From Isoetes taiwanensis (Eukaryota > Streptophyta > Lycopodiopsida > Isoetales > Isoetaceae): a stretch of DNA of 64,000 bases. A program made the position numbers and the translations under genes. The DNA lies in NCBI GenBank assembly GCA_021234155.1, contig JAJEKV010000001.1, positions 15,306,245 to 15,370,244 on the forward strand, written 5' to 3'. Shown here one piece after another: positions 1 to 11,253 of this stretch (the stretch's first letter is position 1; every line of letters starts with the position of its first letter). The notes below the pieces were generated by a model that worked only from the letters and a program-made list of their open reading frames with translations, ran no database searches and was not told where the DNA came from.

Positions 1-420
1 TCTTTTCTAATTCACTTAGCGCCTGATCAATTATAACCTTCTTTAAGTGATTGGCCCCTGGAAGATTTAACATTTCTATAACATGATCCTTCGCAGCTAA
101 TTTTTTCAATAGAGAAGCAATATTACTAGGTCGTCGTCCTCCTCCTCCTCCTCCTCAAACATACTTGGATCCATGAGTTTTTTTATGGCAATGATAATCC
201 TTCTTTTAGAGCCTCCTCCTCTCGGGGCAAGGACATTTCCAGCCTTCAAATTTAGTTTTTGTCTCTAACACACAATGTTGTCATCTTCAATCTCTTTTAA
301 AGATTATTGTTATCTTTTGAAACTCTCTTCAGTCCATGCTTTAGTTAATCCACCTCCATAAGCAATTTCTGGTTTGAAGCCTCTAATTCTTCTGCACATT
401 TACTTTTTGTGGACAAGTAA
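1..420 (-). pseudogene. Decayed coding remnant of unknown family, leaving the left edge
   Basis: Reading leftwards, three coding-like stretches follow each other in different frames. The first (about 420-270) is coil-like, with AEELEASNQKLLMEV. The second (about 250-130) reads NLKAGNVLAPRGGGSKRR and ends in an acidic run encoded by a (GAG)n tract. The third (about 128-2) contains IASLLKKLAAKDHVIEML and continues past the window edge. The frame is interrupted several times, so this is not one intact exon. I do not recognise the family. A host pseudogene or a transposon-derived coding region are both possible; chance cannot be excluded. Confidence 0.3.
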
Positions 421-429
421 CTATTACAA

Positions 430-3290
430 TGATGAAGATAATTACAATCATTTGACACTTTGCAATGAACTCCATACAATTGATTGTACAATGCTGATTA
501 GAATTATTAGAGCTAAGATTGTTACAATATCCAAGTAAGCCTTGCTTGTCTTTAAATCAAAATGAATAAGCCCTGATGTTGAGTGAAAATCAAGGCGCCT
601 TGGTAATAGGATCAACAAGATACAGTTCTCCACGTGCCCAAATATCAATATTCATTGCTTCTGATCTATGGAGAGTATCCTCATTGACATCCTCCTCCTG
701 ATTGAACCTATTCTTGTAAGACAAGCAATCCTTAGGCACCTTCACTCGAAATTGTTCAACCTTGCTCTGAAAAATAAAAAAAAACAGCAAGAAAAAATGC
801 GAAATCTTCCTCATTTGCAGCTTCTTACCTTAGCCATGGTTCTTCAATATTCTCACTATCGGCAGTTTAAACGACCAAATTGATGGGATTTTCTACCTAA
901 ATCAGAGGGAAAATAAAGTTTTTCCTCGGATTTTGACAATGAATTGCATCAAATTAAATTTAAACATTGCCTTCCAAAATTTGGTGCTCAATTTGGAGGT
1001 TCTTTGGTTGATGCCACTCAATGAAGTGCGCGAACTTGAAGCTATAGGGAATTAGAAGATCCTCTTCATGATTATATGCCTGACCTGCTCAACAAATTTG
1101 AAAATGGCTTGGAGGGACCTTAGGTGATTGCACCAAATCCCTAATGAAGTTTGAGCATCAAATTCTAGAGCAGATGGTTCGACTAGATTCCTTTAATCAG
1201 TGTCGAATTTGAACCCCTCTGAAACCCAGATTTAAACACCTCTGCAACCCAGTTAAAGAGCTGCCTCAATTTTCTAATCCTTTGAACTGCATACTTCGGT
1301 ATAGTTACTATTCTACGACAAATTTGTACCAAAATCTTATGGTATATACATGCATATATTCAGGGTAGTATGTTACCTATGTAGATTTTAAAGCAGATTT
1401 GAGCTGGAATGATTTTGGTTTGCGCCTATTTTGGGTGGTGTATGCCCTAGATACAGGCCGAATAATAAGAACTTTTGCAGATGCCCACGTGTGTCTTTTG
1501 GATTTCTATTCTGGGGTAAGAGTTGACTATATCATAGTGAAATCATTAGGTAAGATCAGGGTTGCTTGTTCTTCAATCTTCTTGCTTTGGAGCTGGCCGG
1601 AAGTTGCTTTGGCTTCATCCTACTTCTTTAAGACGGACCAAATTATGCTTTGGCTTCATCTTGCTGCAACTAGTTGAAATTTCCTTTGGCTTCATCATGG
1701 TTCTTTGAAGCTGGCCAAAACTTGCTTTGGGTTGATCCCTAAGCTTTGGAGCTAGCCGAAATCATTTCATTGTTCATTCTAGGGTTTGGTAGCTGGCTAA
1801 TTGCTCTTGGTGTTGGATTTTAGAAGCTATGTCAAGGCCTTTGCTTAGTACTGTCAGAGAGCATTATTACTCCTAGCTCTCCTGATCAAGAAGTGTAGAA
1901 GGTCTCAAACATATCTAAGCCTCCGCCCTCTTCTCATACATCTCTTGTTTATGCTTCTCTATTGGAGGGAATACATTCGTTGGACCTGATCCTGAAATTG
2001 CCAAATACATCTATTCCACGAGCCGGATATTAGGATCATTGAAGCGAATACATTTCTTAACACTGATGGATTGTGTGGCAAATTAAATGCTTTTGTTTCA
2101 CAACTAGCAGAAGTGCTTGATAATATCAATGCATGTATTGGTTTGTCGTTGACGATTATGTATTATGAAAATCGTAGCTCGGCAACAAATCCAGCTATTA
2201 TCACTTGGTCTGATATGGATCAGGGCATTAGATGACTAGGCATAAAAGAAAATATGTATTGTTGTGAAGAAACTATATGAATAGTCTTTGACCTTAAATG
2301 CATTGGTTTTATAATCTATTTTGTCTTGTTATGCTTTGTTTTAGGTCATAGGGGGCTCCCTTGTGGAGTTATGCATTGTCTTATGTTGTGAAAAGGTGTT
2401 GAGGTGATGATGATGACACCATTTTTTTTTCTTTTTGCCTCTTGTGCTTCAGTACTCCCATGCTCCATGTGCTCCTTATGATTCGGCAAGCATTGACCTT
2501 AGGTATGTCATGCATAATGGAATTATCGAGGTTCAATTCCTGGGAGGTGCTTTAATTTCCTTGAATTTCAATTGCAATTGCAATTCACAGTGATTGTCAA
2601 CTTGAATTCCAATTGCTACTTGACATTGGTTGTTGGTTGCAATATTGGTTGGTCCACATTGATTGTTTTGTTCATATTCCTTGATATGACCATAGAATTT
2701 TAAATTCCCTTGTACTTGTAAATCATGACACATATTGTTTCTACAAAGTAATTTGTACTCTAATTGTCAATTTGACCGTTGTGCATTTTCTCAAATTCAC
2801 ATGTATCTGTTAGCTATGGCATACTTCCATGTACACAAATTCAATTTGTGCACAAACCTTCTTATCACTTCAACCCAGTAATTGACAGACCATGGCGCCC
2901 TGGCTGATCTCCACCAAGATGATGGAATCAATGGACAAGCTGAGCTTGATGTAGAAGAGTAGGGGCAATTGTGCAATATTTGACCATTTAACTTAAGTTT
3001 TTCTATAGTATCGACGTGTGGTATTTTGAGATTAGGGCTTCCAAGCCAATAGCTAAGTTTTTGTAGTATATTTAGACATTTTTTGTTTTGATAAACTTCC
3101 AATGTTTGAGTTTGGTATTGGGGGAGGAGCTTCTCGCGATGGTGTGGACTATGATTCTTGGGACGTATTGTATACCATGGTTAGAAAGAAGAAAGGTATT
3201 TTACGTTTTCTTTGGAGCCAAACTAGGGCATACATAAGATGTGACGCTGCTTTCTATTTGCAACCTGGGGTCAACAGATTCGGTGAAGCC
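430..3290. other. Gene-poor stretch with degenerate repeats
   Basis: No convincing gene. From about 1,560 to 1,830 the sequence repeats variants of 'gctttggcttcat' and 'gaagctggcc' every 55-65 bases, a degenerate tandem array. From about 2,024 to 2,235 (+) there is an open coding-like frame without a start codon, containing LCGKLNAFVSQLAEVLDN; I cannot assign it. At about 3,026-3,055 there is a short motif (gattagggcttc.aagccaatag) that recurs at about 10,107-10,135, on the far side of the old LINE. Confidence 0.4.
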
Positions 3291-3299
3291 ATGATTCGA

Positions 3300-3415
3300 T
3301 GAGCTTTGATGAAGCCATCATTTGGTGAAGCGGAGGTAAGAGATGATATTGTGGGGCTCTGGTGAGGCCGTGACAGCCGGCCTTGAGGTTCGAATCCTCC
3401 AACCAGAAATACCAT
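3300..3415 (+). repeat. tRNA-like segment with A and B boxes, possible SINE head
   Basis: TGGTGAAGCGG at 3,323-3,333 fits the RNA polymerase III A-box consensus TRGYNNARNNG. GGTTCGAATCC at 3,387-3,397 is a perfect B box. The B box sits in a T-arm-like hairpin, GAGG-TTCGAAT-CCTC (3,385-3,399). The bases around the A box (ttggtgaagcggagg) resemble the D-arm region of plant tRNA-Tyr. The box spacing is longer than in an intronless tRNA and I cannot fold a full cloverleaf, so a tRNA-derived SINE head or a decayed tRNA fits better than a working gene. No clear tail was found downstream. Confidence 0.35.
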
Positions 3416-3735
3416 GATTGTTTTTAGCATAGATTTGTGGTCGAGCAAGTTTCGGAAGGGGGGCTGGGGTAGGGGCAAGGAGAGCAGAAGCATCTGCTGG
3501 TTATGGAGATGAGAATTGGTAATGGAGAACAAAAGCGTATTCTTCGTTAAGATATTATTCCATTTCTTCATTGTTTGATTGGAATCTGAAGCTTTGCGGT
3601 AACTTACATCACCCATTGAGTACTGCTTTAAGGTCAGATCCTTTGAATCTGTCAAAGCCTTAGGGCTCTTGAAATACATTCCGATTTAGGCTTGGATCTG
3701 CGAAAATAGTGTCTGTTAGGTTTGAAATAGTGCAT

Positions 3736-3942
3736 AAAATTTTAGGGTAGCCTTCCTTATCCCCCCCCCCAAAGAAAATATGCCGGAAAAATTTTTGCCC
3801 CCGTTTTTGGCGTGTTTTTCAATGGTTTAAACATTTTTCGGCAATATTTTTTTAGTTTTCTTCTGTTTTTCTGCAGATTATCTGTTTTTTGGCCTGTTTT
3901 CCGGTGAGGGGGGCCGAATAAGGAAGGTCTCCCAAAATTTTA
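3736..3942. mobile_element. Mutator-type MITE (189 bp) with 9-bp target duplication
   Basis: The element runs from 3,745 to 3,933. Its ends are inverted repeats: GGGTAGCCTTCCTTAT at the left, and GGGAGACCTTCCTTAT as the reverse complement of the right end, each followed inward by a C-rich run. Both sides are bordered by the direct repeat AAAATTTTA (3,736-3,744 and 3,934-3,942). A 9-bp target duplication and ends starting with GGG fit non-autonomous Mutator-like elements. It has no coding capacity. The duplication is AT-rich and nearly palindromic, so its final A is what makes it clearly a direct repeat. Confidence 0.7.
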
Positions 3943-4068
3943 TTTTCAAGTGTCGAATTTCGGGAAAAAGAGCGGCTATAGCGCAAAGAACCATCGGCGT
4001 GGCCATGGATTTCTCACCAAGCAGCAAACATGCCCTCACTTCCTCTCTCTAGCGCCCTGGTCAAAACC

Positions 4069-4500
4069 GACGCACTATGAGTTTTTGATGCTCCAAATAA
4101 AAAACTAGAGCATTTTTTCGACGCACTATGAGTTTTTGATGCTCCAAATAAAAAACTAGAGCACTTTTTCGACGCACTATGAGTTTTTGATGCTCCAAAT
4201 AAAACACTAGAGCACTTTTTCGATGCACTATGAGTTTTTGATGCTCCAAATAAAAAACTAGAGCACTTTTTCGACGCACTATGATTTTTTGATGCTCCAA
4301 ATCAAAAACTAGAGAAATAAAAAACTAGAGCACTTTTGCACTATGAGTTTTGATGCGAGCACTTTTGGCCTATGAGTTTTGATGCGAGGTTTTGATGCTC
4401 CAAAAAAAAAACTGGAGCACTTTTTCTCTTTCTCAAAAAACTGGAGCACTTTTTCTCAGAGTCCAAATAAAAAACTGGAGCACTTTTTCTCAGAGTACAC
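4069..4500. repeat. 51-bp minisatellite and derivative units
   Basis: Five units of 51 bp start at 4,069, 4,120, 4,171, 4,222 and 4,273. Each carries gacgcactatgag, ttgatgctccaaataaaa and actagagcac. From 4,325 to 4,500 shorter rearranged units repeat 'aaaaaactggagcacttttt'. Because 51 is divisible by three, the minus strand stays open and would encode a 17-residue repeat around KSALVFYLEHQKLIV, but nothing else suggests a real protein. Confidence 0.85.
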
Positions 4501-4749
4501 CGGTTTAGATGCCAAGCTCTTGTTCCCAAGCTACAGAGCAAAAGCTCTAATAGCCCAGCCTCCAACTCCTTCCCACTCCAAAAGAATTTGACAGCCGGAA
4601 TTAAGCCCCCACCATGGGGTTGACCCCCCCAAACCCCCATGCCAACCACTAAGGGCAAGCACTCTTTGTGATTCTTTTTCAATCTTTGAATCCCTATATA
4701 CTTCTAGCATTTCTAATTCACTCGGGGTGCTTTCGAAAGTTGTAGGCCT

Positions 4750-7700
4750 CACAAGCGATGGAGGGGAATGCATGCGCTAAAGAAGCGGGCCGCGTAATGG
4801 GGCTCCTCCTCCTCGGAATTACATCCACCATGACGAGGCAATACATGCCACGGAGGGAAAATTTGAATGCCATCGGAGGACAAAGGTGGCCAGTGTGGAA
4901 TGCAATGGGACACCAGCAGAGCAACTATTCTCGAAAGCAGTTAGCGGTTGGAAAAAAACGTATTTTGACCTTTGGAAGAGCGCATTAGGCCTTTGGATGC
5001 CCGCTTTGGGCTGGTTAACTTTGGCCCTTGCGATACAAGCACGCAGCGATAATCGCCGGCTAAAAAGAAGATTAACGGCGATGTCCGGCGACCCTAAGCG
5101 TATGCACCGGCACGCCTAGATCAGCTCCAACGGCAAATGTCGAGGGCGTGTGGTACAAACACCAAAATGAGCACCGACAGCGTTAAGCGCCGGAAAGTTG
5201 CCGCGGTTGGTTGCCCCAAACGTTAGGTTGGCGCACCGAGGAGGCTACAATGTCCGGAAGGAATCAGGAGGTTGGACACCCTAGAAAAGAGCGGCCTTAA
5301 AGTCCGCGAGGCGGCGCCCGGGCTTCGGCCCTTGAGAAGAGGATGGCGAAGTTCCAACAGAGATGTATAATCATGATGCATATGAAACAACCACCATGGG
5401 AGAACATCATCACCATGCCCAATACCTGCCGGGGGTTGCGAAGTGGAATTAGACTGTCCTTCGAGGAGAAGGACCGCCCGGGCTCGTACCGAACATTGTG
5501 TTCTGGTTTGCACGAGAAGAGCGAGGGGAAGATCTCGGTAGCTCCATGCCACAGTGTTAGCAAGGCTCCAATTGCGACGCTTGACAGTAGAAACCCGGCC
5601 AGTCGGAGGGCCAAACATGAGGGCAAACTAGTTAAACTCCGCGGTGCTTTCGACCCGGGCGCCGAAGGCGTTGATCTTTGCGATTAGCTGGTCGTTTGAA
5701 GGGACATCGGTATTACTTAGACATGGATCGACCGGCTCACGGAAAAGGAGAGGCAAGAGGAGTTTGCAAAAGATTAAAACCCGGTCAGGGGCGGGGGGAT
5801 GTCCGGGCACAGGGTTAATGATAAAGTTATTTGTGCCTCCACGGCCAGCAGTGGCAGAAGCGGCGACCAGGGGACCAAGCACTTCTGGATCCCCCACCTC
5901 CAGAATGGCAGATCACACACAGCAGCCAGGACCAAGTACCCGGGCACCACCCACAGCAGCAGAGCCGGACATGAGAGCCCCGACACCTGCCAATATTTAT
6001 CTCACGCAACCTCCATAGGGTTGGGATAGGGCCCGGGTCACCTGAGGCGGCATAGGAAGAGTGCCTTGGAATTGTATCGTGGAGGCTGTGGGGATTTCCA
6101 CAAGCCAGCGAGGGGCATTGCTGAAGTACTTACGGCATGGACATCATCTTCTTGCAAGAGACATGGGAATATAGTGGTCATCATTCTTTGGACATCCGAG
6201 GTACCATCACTTCTCAGCGGCCAATGAAGCCATGGCAGCGAGGGGTATGGAGGGTCGCGTGCTACTTCAAAGATGCTATAGCATCCATAGTCTCGCTCCC
6301 ACAAGGCTGATAGACTCAACCGCTACCTGTGGATCACGAGTCTTTGCGACCTCACCATAATGCCTTGTTTGTGCGAGGGATATTATATACCCCATGAAAC
6401 TTCTAAGTTCTCACGGGGTTCATCAGGGCAAAATATAGATCTTATATGCCCTATAGGGGAGCGTATGATGACATAGAAGCGATATCATGGGGGAGGGTCA
6501 TGTGTTTTTATTAGGAGATTTCAATGCGTCTGCGACGGTGGCGGTCGGTCACCTTTCGAAATCTTGATTCCAACCCACTTTGGCTAAGCGAGAGGCATCG
6601 GCATGTAAGGCGCTCCGGGGATCTGATCTCCGGAGCCTTTGGAAGAAGTTGGTCCAACTATGCGGATCTTTGACATGGTGATCTGCAATGGTATCTTTCG
6701 GATGGCGCGTCGAGGGGGCTTCACTTCTGGCGAAGCGGCAGGCGATGGTGGAGCCGGCGTGGTGGACTATCTCTAGCTCTAGTGCGAACTTGATATCATT
6801 AGAGATTTCGCGGTGAGGCACAAGAACAAGAGATGAAAGAGACTTTGTCGGACCATTATCCACTTTATGTCACTTTGGATTGGACACTTTCGGTGGCGTG
6901 GAGACGGGGCGGCCCTCGGGGGTTTGGGATACACCTCGAACTATCGGAAGCAAGCAGGATATGAGGTGGCGCTTGAACATGGGATTGATACCCTCTATAC
7001 ATTGCGGATAAAGTGTGAATGGTTGGTGAAGGTCTTTACTACATAGCGACCCGATGAATGCTGCGGCAAAGAAAACCCCATGAAGGGACCTTTGTAATTC
7101 CCTCGAACCCGGTTTGGCCTTGAATGTAAGGATCTAAAAGGTAGCTCGCACCATCTTAGATCCACGGCTCACAGCATAGCAGGCCATTAGGGACTATAAG
7201 GCATTCTTGAAATCAAAAGCGCCGCTACATTCGCGGAAGAAAATCAGCAATGCATGTTTGATCTATTGATGGCCCGAGCCAAAAGCCTTTTTGGCGTAGA
7301 GTCTTGTATAAGAGGCATCAACCACGGCAATGTTACCTCGGACCCGGTGGTGACACGGTTGGAGGAGTTGTATGACCCCGGGGAGCAATCCGAGGTACCG
7401 GATCAGCTAGGAGAAACACTACTACCGAGGAGGAGGGACATCCCACGGGGTCTTAGGCATCTTGCTAATGGTAAAAGCAAAGGCAGTAGAACATTGTTGA
7501 AATGGGGTGGGCCGAGCTTTGCTTTCGGGCCTTTGCGGGGATAATCAATCGGGGCCATCGGAGAGGGGCCTCCCACGAGAATGGATGGTTGCAAGGTCAC
7601 CCTATTCATAAGGCCGGGAAGTAGGGATGATTCCACCAACTACCGTATGATCATGGTGGGCAGATTACTCATAAAACTTCTAGCGGGTGTCTTTGGAGGA

Positions 7701-9490
7701 GGATTAGCGCCAATGGGTGAGATGCGTGCGGTTGGTCGGCGAGGGTTTAGCCACCCGCCCACTCCGCAGTGATCATATTTTTACTCGAGAATTCTTATGG
7801 AAGCTAGCCACAATGCATGGCGTGACTTGTATTCTTTGTTTAGTGGATTTTAAGGCTGACGCCATAATACGGTCCCTCGGGACTGTTGTGCTTGACACTG
7901 CGGAGCTACATGTCCCGCAGGTTTTGCGAGACGAGAATGCCATCTACAGGCTCTATGGCCGGGTATATGCCACTTTGCTGCGTCGGATCAAGGGTGAAAC
8001 GGCACCATAGGTGTGCGTGAGGGGATGTCCGTTATCTTCCGCTTTTTGGACTCTATATTGACAAGTTGGAGACACGGATGCAAGAACATGGAGATGGTGG
8101 CCCTTGGTTGCGAGGCATATCTGAAGCGGTTGCTCTATCGCGAGGCGATCACGGGCTTATTGTCCACGGCTAGGGTATCACGGGAATATTTGGATGCTCT
8201 TAATCAATTACGTGACATAGCGAGAATGACCATCAACCGGCTGAAACCAAAGGCATTTGCCAATCATACGTGCGACATGATATCGGACTTCTATCCACGA
8301 GGACAAAGGATGGAAGTTGTAAGGACCTTTAAGTATACGGGAATCGATTTCTCTGCTAACATGCTATGGGATGGTGTGTAGAAAGAAAGTCGATTGTGGG
8401 ATGGGAAGCCACAATCACCGAGAATAAAACATTCTGAATAGATCTCTGCGATTGGACGCATAAAGCACACGTTAGAGCACTACCGTGGAGGTTATTCTTG
8501 TATGGGGTTGAATGCAGGGGGGCCCGATTAAGCAAGGAGCACTTGGGATAAGAGAGAGGGTACAAAGGCTTTCACGACTATCTGACCTGGCGTCAAGGAC
8601 CACGATTGCCTTATCGTTACATTTGTATGAGGCGGCTTTGGCCCATCTGGCGATACATTATCTTTCGGGCACCTTCATTATTTCCATAAGATTACGTGAG
8701 AATGGATACAATGTCTTCCCAGACTACGTTATTGCACAAGGCCCTAGCGTCCGAAGAGAGTATGGCGGAACATTGTAGGGATGGTTACTTAAAGATGGTC
8801 CATAGACTATCAGCAGTTATTGGATATGTGGATATCGGAGGCAGGTGCATTTGAATGCGCTTGCTACCTCTACGTAGGATCGCCCACTCTTGCAAAAGCC
8901 AAAAGCGAGCACTACCACGCCAAAGTTAATAAAATTAAGCTTGAACATGGCCCCGGTATTTGAAGACACACATCTCTACGAAGCGGAGCTATAGCTGCAA
9001 TGGGGGCGAGGTCCCACCATCTCGAGTGAGACAGAGTAGGCTGGGAATGCGGATGGAGGCGGAATCAGAGCATGAGAGATTATGCCGGTCTTGTCACATG
9101 GGGATAGTAGAAAATGAACACCCGCTCTGGGGTGTCAGGCATATGCACACATCGAGGCAGCTCATGCCCGTCTCGAGGATGCTCCTAAGATAGCAATTCA
9201 TCAAGCTGGGCCCAATGGTTTGCCGTCCTGCATCCTACATTACGCAAGTCTCCACCATCGGGGACTCCCTCACAACACATGGAATTTGGCATGGATAGGG
9301 GCCTCTGAGCATACTACAAAGGGTTTTCATTTCACATGGGGGTTTTAGATCCCGATGGTAGAGACACGTGTCTGAGGTTTCTGTATTGGTTTTCTTTTGT
9401 GTTTGGATACTTTCCGATATATTGTATGTCTATAACTGTCTCATAGGCCAGTTGGCCTCTGTGGACGTTAAAATATATTTCCTTCCTTCC
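4750..9490 (+). mobile_element. Old, GC-rich LINE (same broad family as the 32.7-kb copy), heavily decayed
   Basis: Non-LTR retrotransposon recognised by colinear landmarks that match the intact element at 32.7-37.5 kb. Endonuclease: MDIIFLQETW (6,137-6,166), LLGDFNAS (about 6,507-6,530) and SDHYPLYVTL (about 6,848-6,877). Reverse transcriptase: GLRHLANGK (about 7,446), NYRMIMVGRL (about 7,640), CILCLVDFKADAI (about 7,830) and VRTFKYTGID (about 8,320). The LYGVE segment is at about 8,490. C-terminal zinc knuckle: CRSCHMGIVENEHPL (about 9,083-9,127). The landmarks lie in several frames, so many frameshifts and stops have accumulated. The 3' end has the family hairpin (9,445-9,458), an A-rich stretch and a (TTCC)n tail. 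The ORF1 part, presumably 4.75-6.0 kb, cannot be read with confidence. It is visibly richer in G+C than its flanks. It is dead. Confidence 0.8.
9445..9458 (+). other. LINE 3'-terminal hairpin (AGGCC-AGTT-GGCCT)
   Basis: A perfect 5-bp stem with a 4-base loop lies just before 'gtggacgttaaaata' and the tetranucleotide tail. It sits where the 32.6-kb and 47.2-kb LINE ends carry AGACC-loop-GGTCT. The third base pair differs (G-C here, A-T there), but pairing is kept. Confidence 0.7.
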
Positions 9491-9499
9491 TTCTAAGAT

Positions 9500-11170
9500 G
9501 GGCCTTAGAGAATATGAAAAAAAGGGGATCATGTTATTATTGTGCATGTGGTGAAGAGCGAACTTGAGGATGGAAAATCAGCCCATTGAGAAGGTAACAG
9601 ATCTCGTAAGAATTGCTCTGTCGTCTTTCTTCCTTTTGATGTAAAATGTTGCTATTTATTTTTTAAATGTTATGTTTTTTGCTGTAAAATGTTGTCGTGA
9701 TCTTCATATAGCGTTCCTGCGTTTGTTCTTGGCTCAGCCGGATCTTGGCTTCAAAATATCGACCAATAAGGGCCCGTTAGAAGCTTGTACATATGTTTGT
9801 CGCGATGCTTTTTACATCTTATGTCTACATTGTATTGAATGTGAATAAGTGGGAGTTGATGATGTACAGGTTTTGATGTGAATATATGATCATATGCAGA
9901 GGTTCTGAATTTAATAAATGGTGAAATTAAATGTTTATATGTTTGAAATTGACCTTCGAAAGTGGCAAAGCATTTTTTTTGGAAAAAATGTTAGCCATTG
10001 ATTTGATATGATGTTCGGGATATGCAGAAGATCAATGGTTCATATTCAACCTTAAATAAAGACGCCATAAATATATATACTAATACTTAAATACTTTTTT
10101 AGTTTGAGATTAGGGCTTCTAAGCCAATAGCAGCATTGCTTCAATCCAAGAGATTGTGCTTTTCGAAGCCAATGGCAGACTTTGACCGTCTATTCCAAGG
10201 GCCACCACCAGCTAGATTAAGACCATTAACAACCAAAGAACATGCTTCTGTAGAGGACTCCTAAATTACGTACACCAGAGCAGATCCATGCTCTGTATCC
10301 GTAGAAGAGATTTGGAGTTCAAGGCATTGCCAAGCCAAACTGCCAAACTTTTAAAAGTGCTACAAACAAAACCTATAATAAATTTTACTGTAATAATTTT
10401 CCACCGGGTTAACAAATTTTACTTTAATACAACAAATGACAATACAACAGATGTATCCTTTTAATTGAAGCTATGTTAATGTGCCCATGTTCCATCGGAT
10501 TGTCTCAATTATGTTTGTTAGACTTACGTTGGTTGTCTAACCGCCTTAGAAATCATTGAACACATGGCTGCGGATAAGACAATTTTGCAAGAAAATGCAG
10601 CACCCAGAACTACAATCAATCAGAATAAATCCTCTACCCTGGGCATGTACAATGTGTGACTTAAAACGAAGCCCACTTTAAATGCGGAGATACCCAAGAA
10701 AACCTGCAAGAAAGCTTTCTATCAGTTATAAATATAAACTTAGCATTGCACAAGTCTTGAGCCTGTCCATTTTGTGACTTAAAGACTCAGCTTTTCTTTA
10801 CATGTGAGCATTGTCGGAAAACCTGCAAAGAAAGCTTTACAGTATAATCAACTTTTCATTTAGAAATAGTATAAAATAGCAAAAGCTTTCATTTGCACCT
10901 TCCCAACCTTACCTTTGCTCATGGAACGCTGTCTGGCTTTGGCCATAAAATATTACAATTTACAATGGAAAGAATAAGCTGTATAAAACACAATTTCGCC
11001 CAAAAGAATCTGTTTACATGTTTTTCTCCACTTCAAGCCTCATTAAAAGAATCTCACTGTAAAGGTTGCCAATCAACTCAAGACCTTATCTATAAATCGT
11101 CTCCTGTTATTTTCACTGTGCTCTATATCCATATCAGCTGTTCTCTCAATCTCATCTTCAGCTCTTCCTT
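9500..11170. other. Intergenic stretch downstream of the NEMP gene
   Basis: AT-rich sequence with no coding region I can support. It includes the second copy of the short motif shared with 3,026-3,055 (at about 10,107) and probably the 3' untranslated region of the NEMP gene (leftwards from 11,254). Confidence 0.4.
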
Positions 11171-11253
11171 CGTTGTTCATGGCGTTACCAGAATTCTATC
11201 TGCTTGTGAAAGCGGCCAACTTGCAAAATCTGGAGAAGCAAAGCAAAGTCCTT

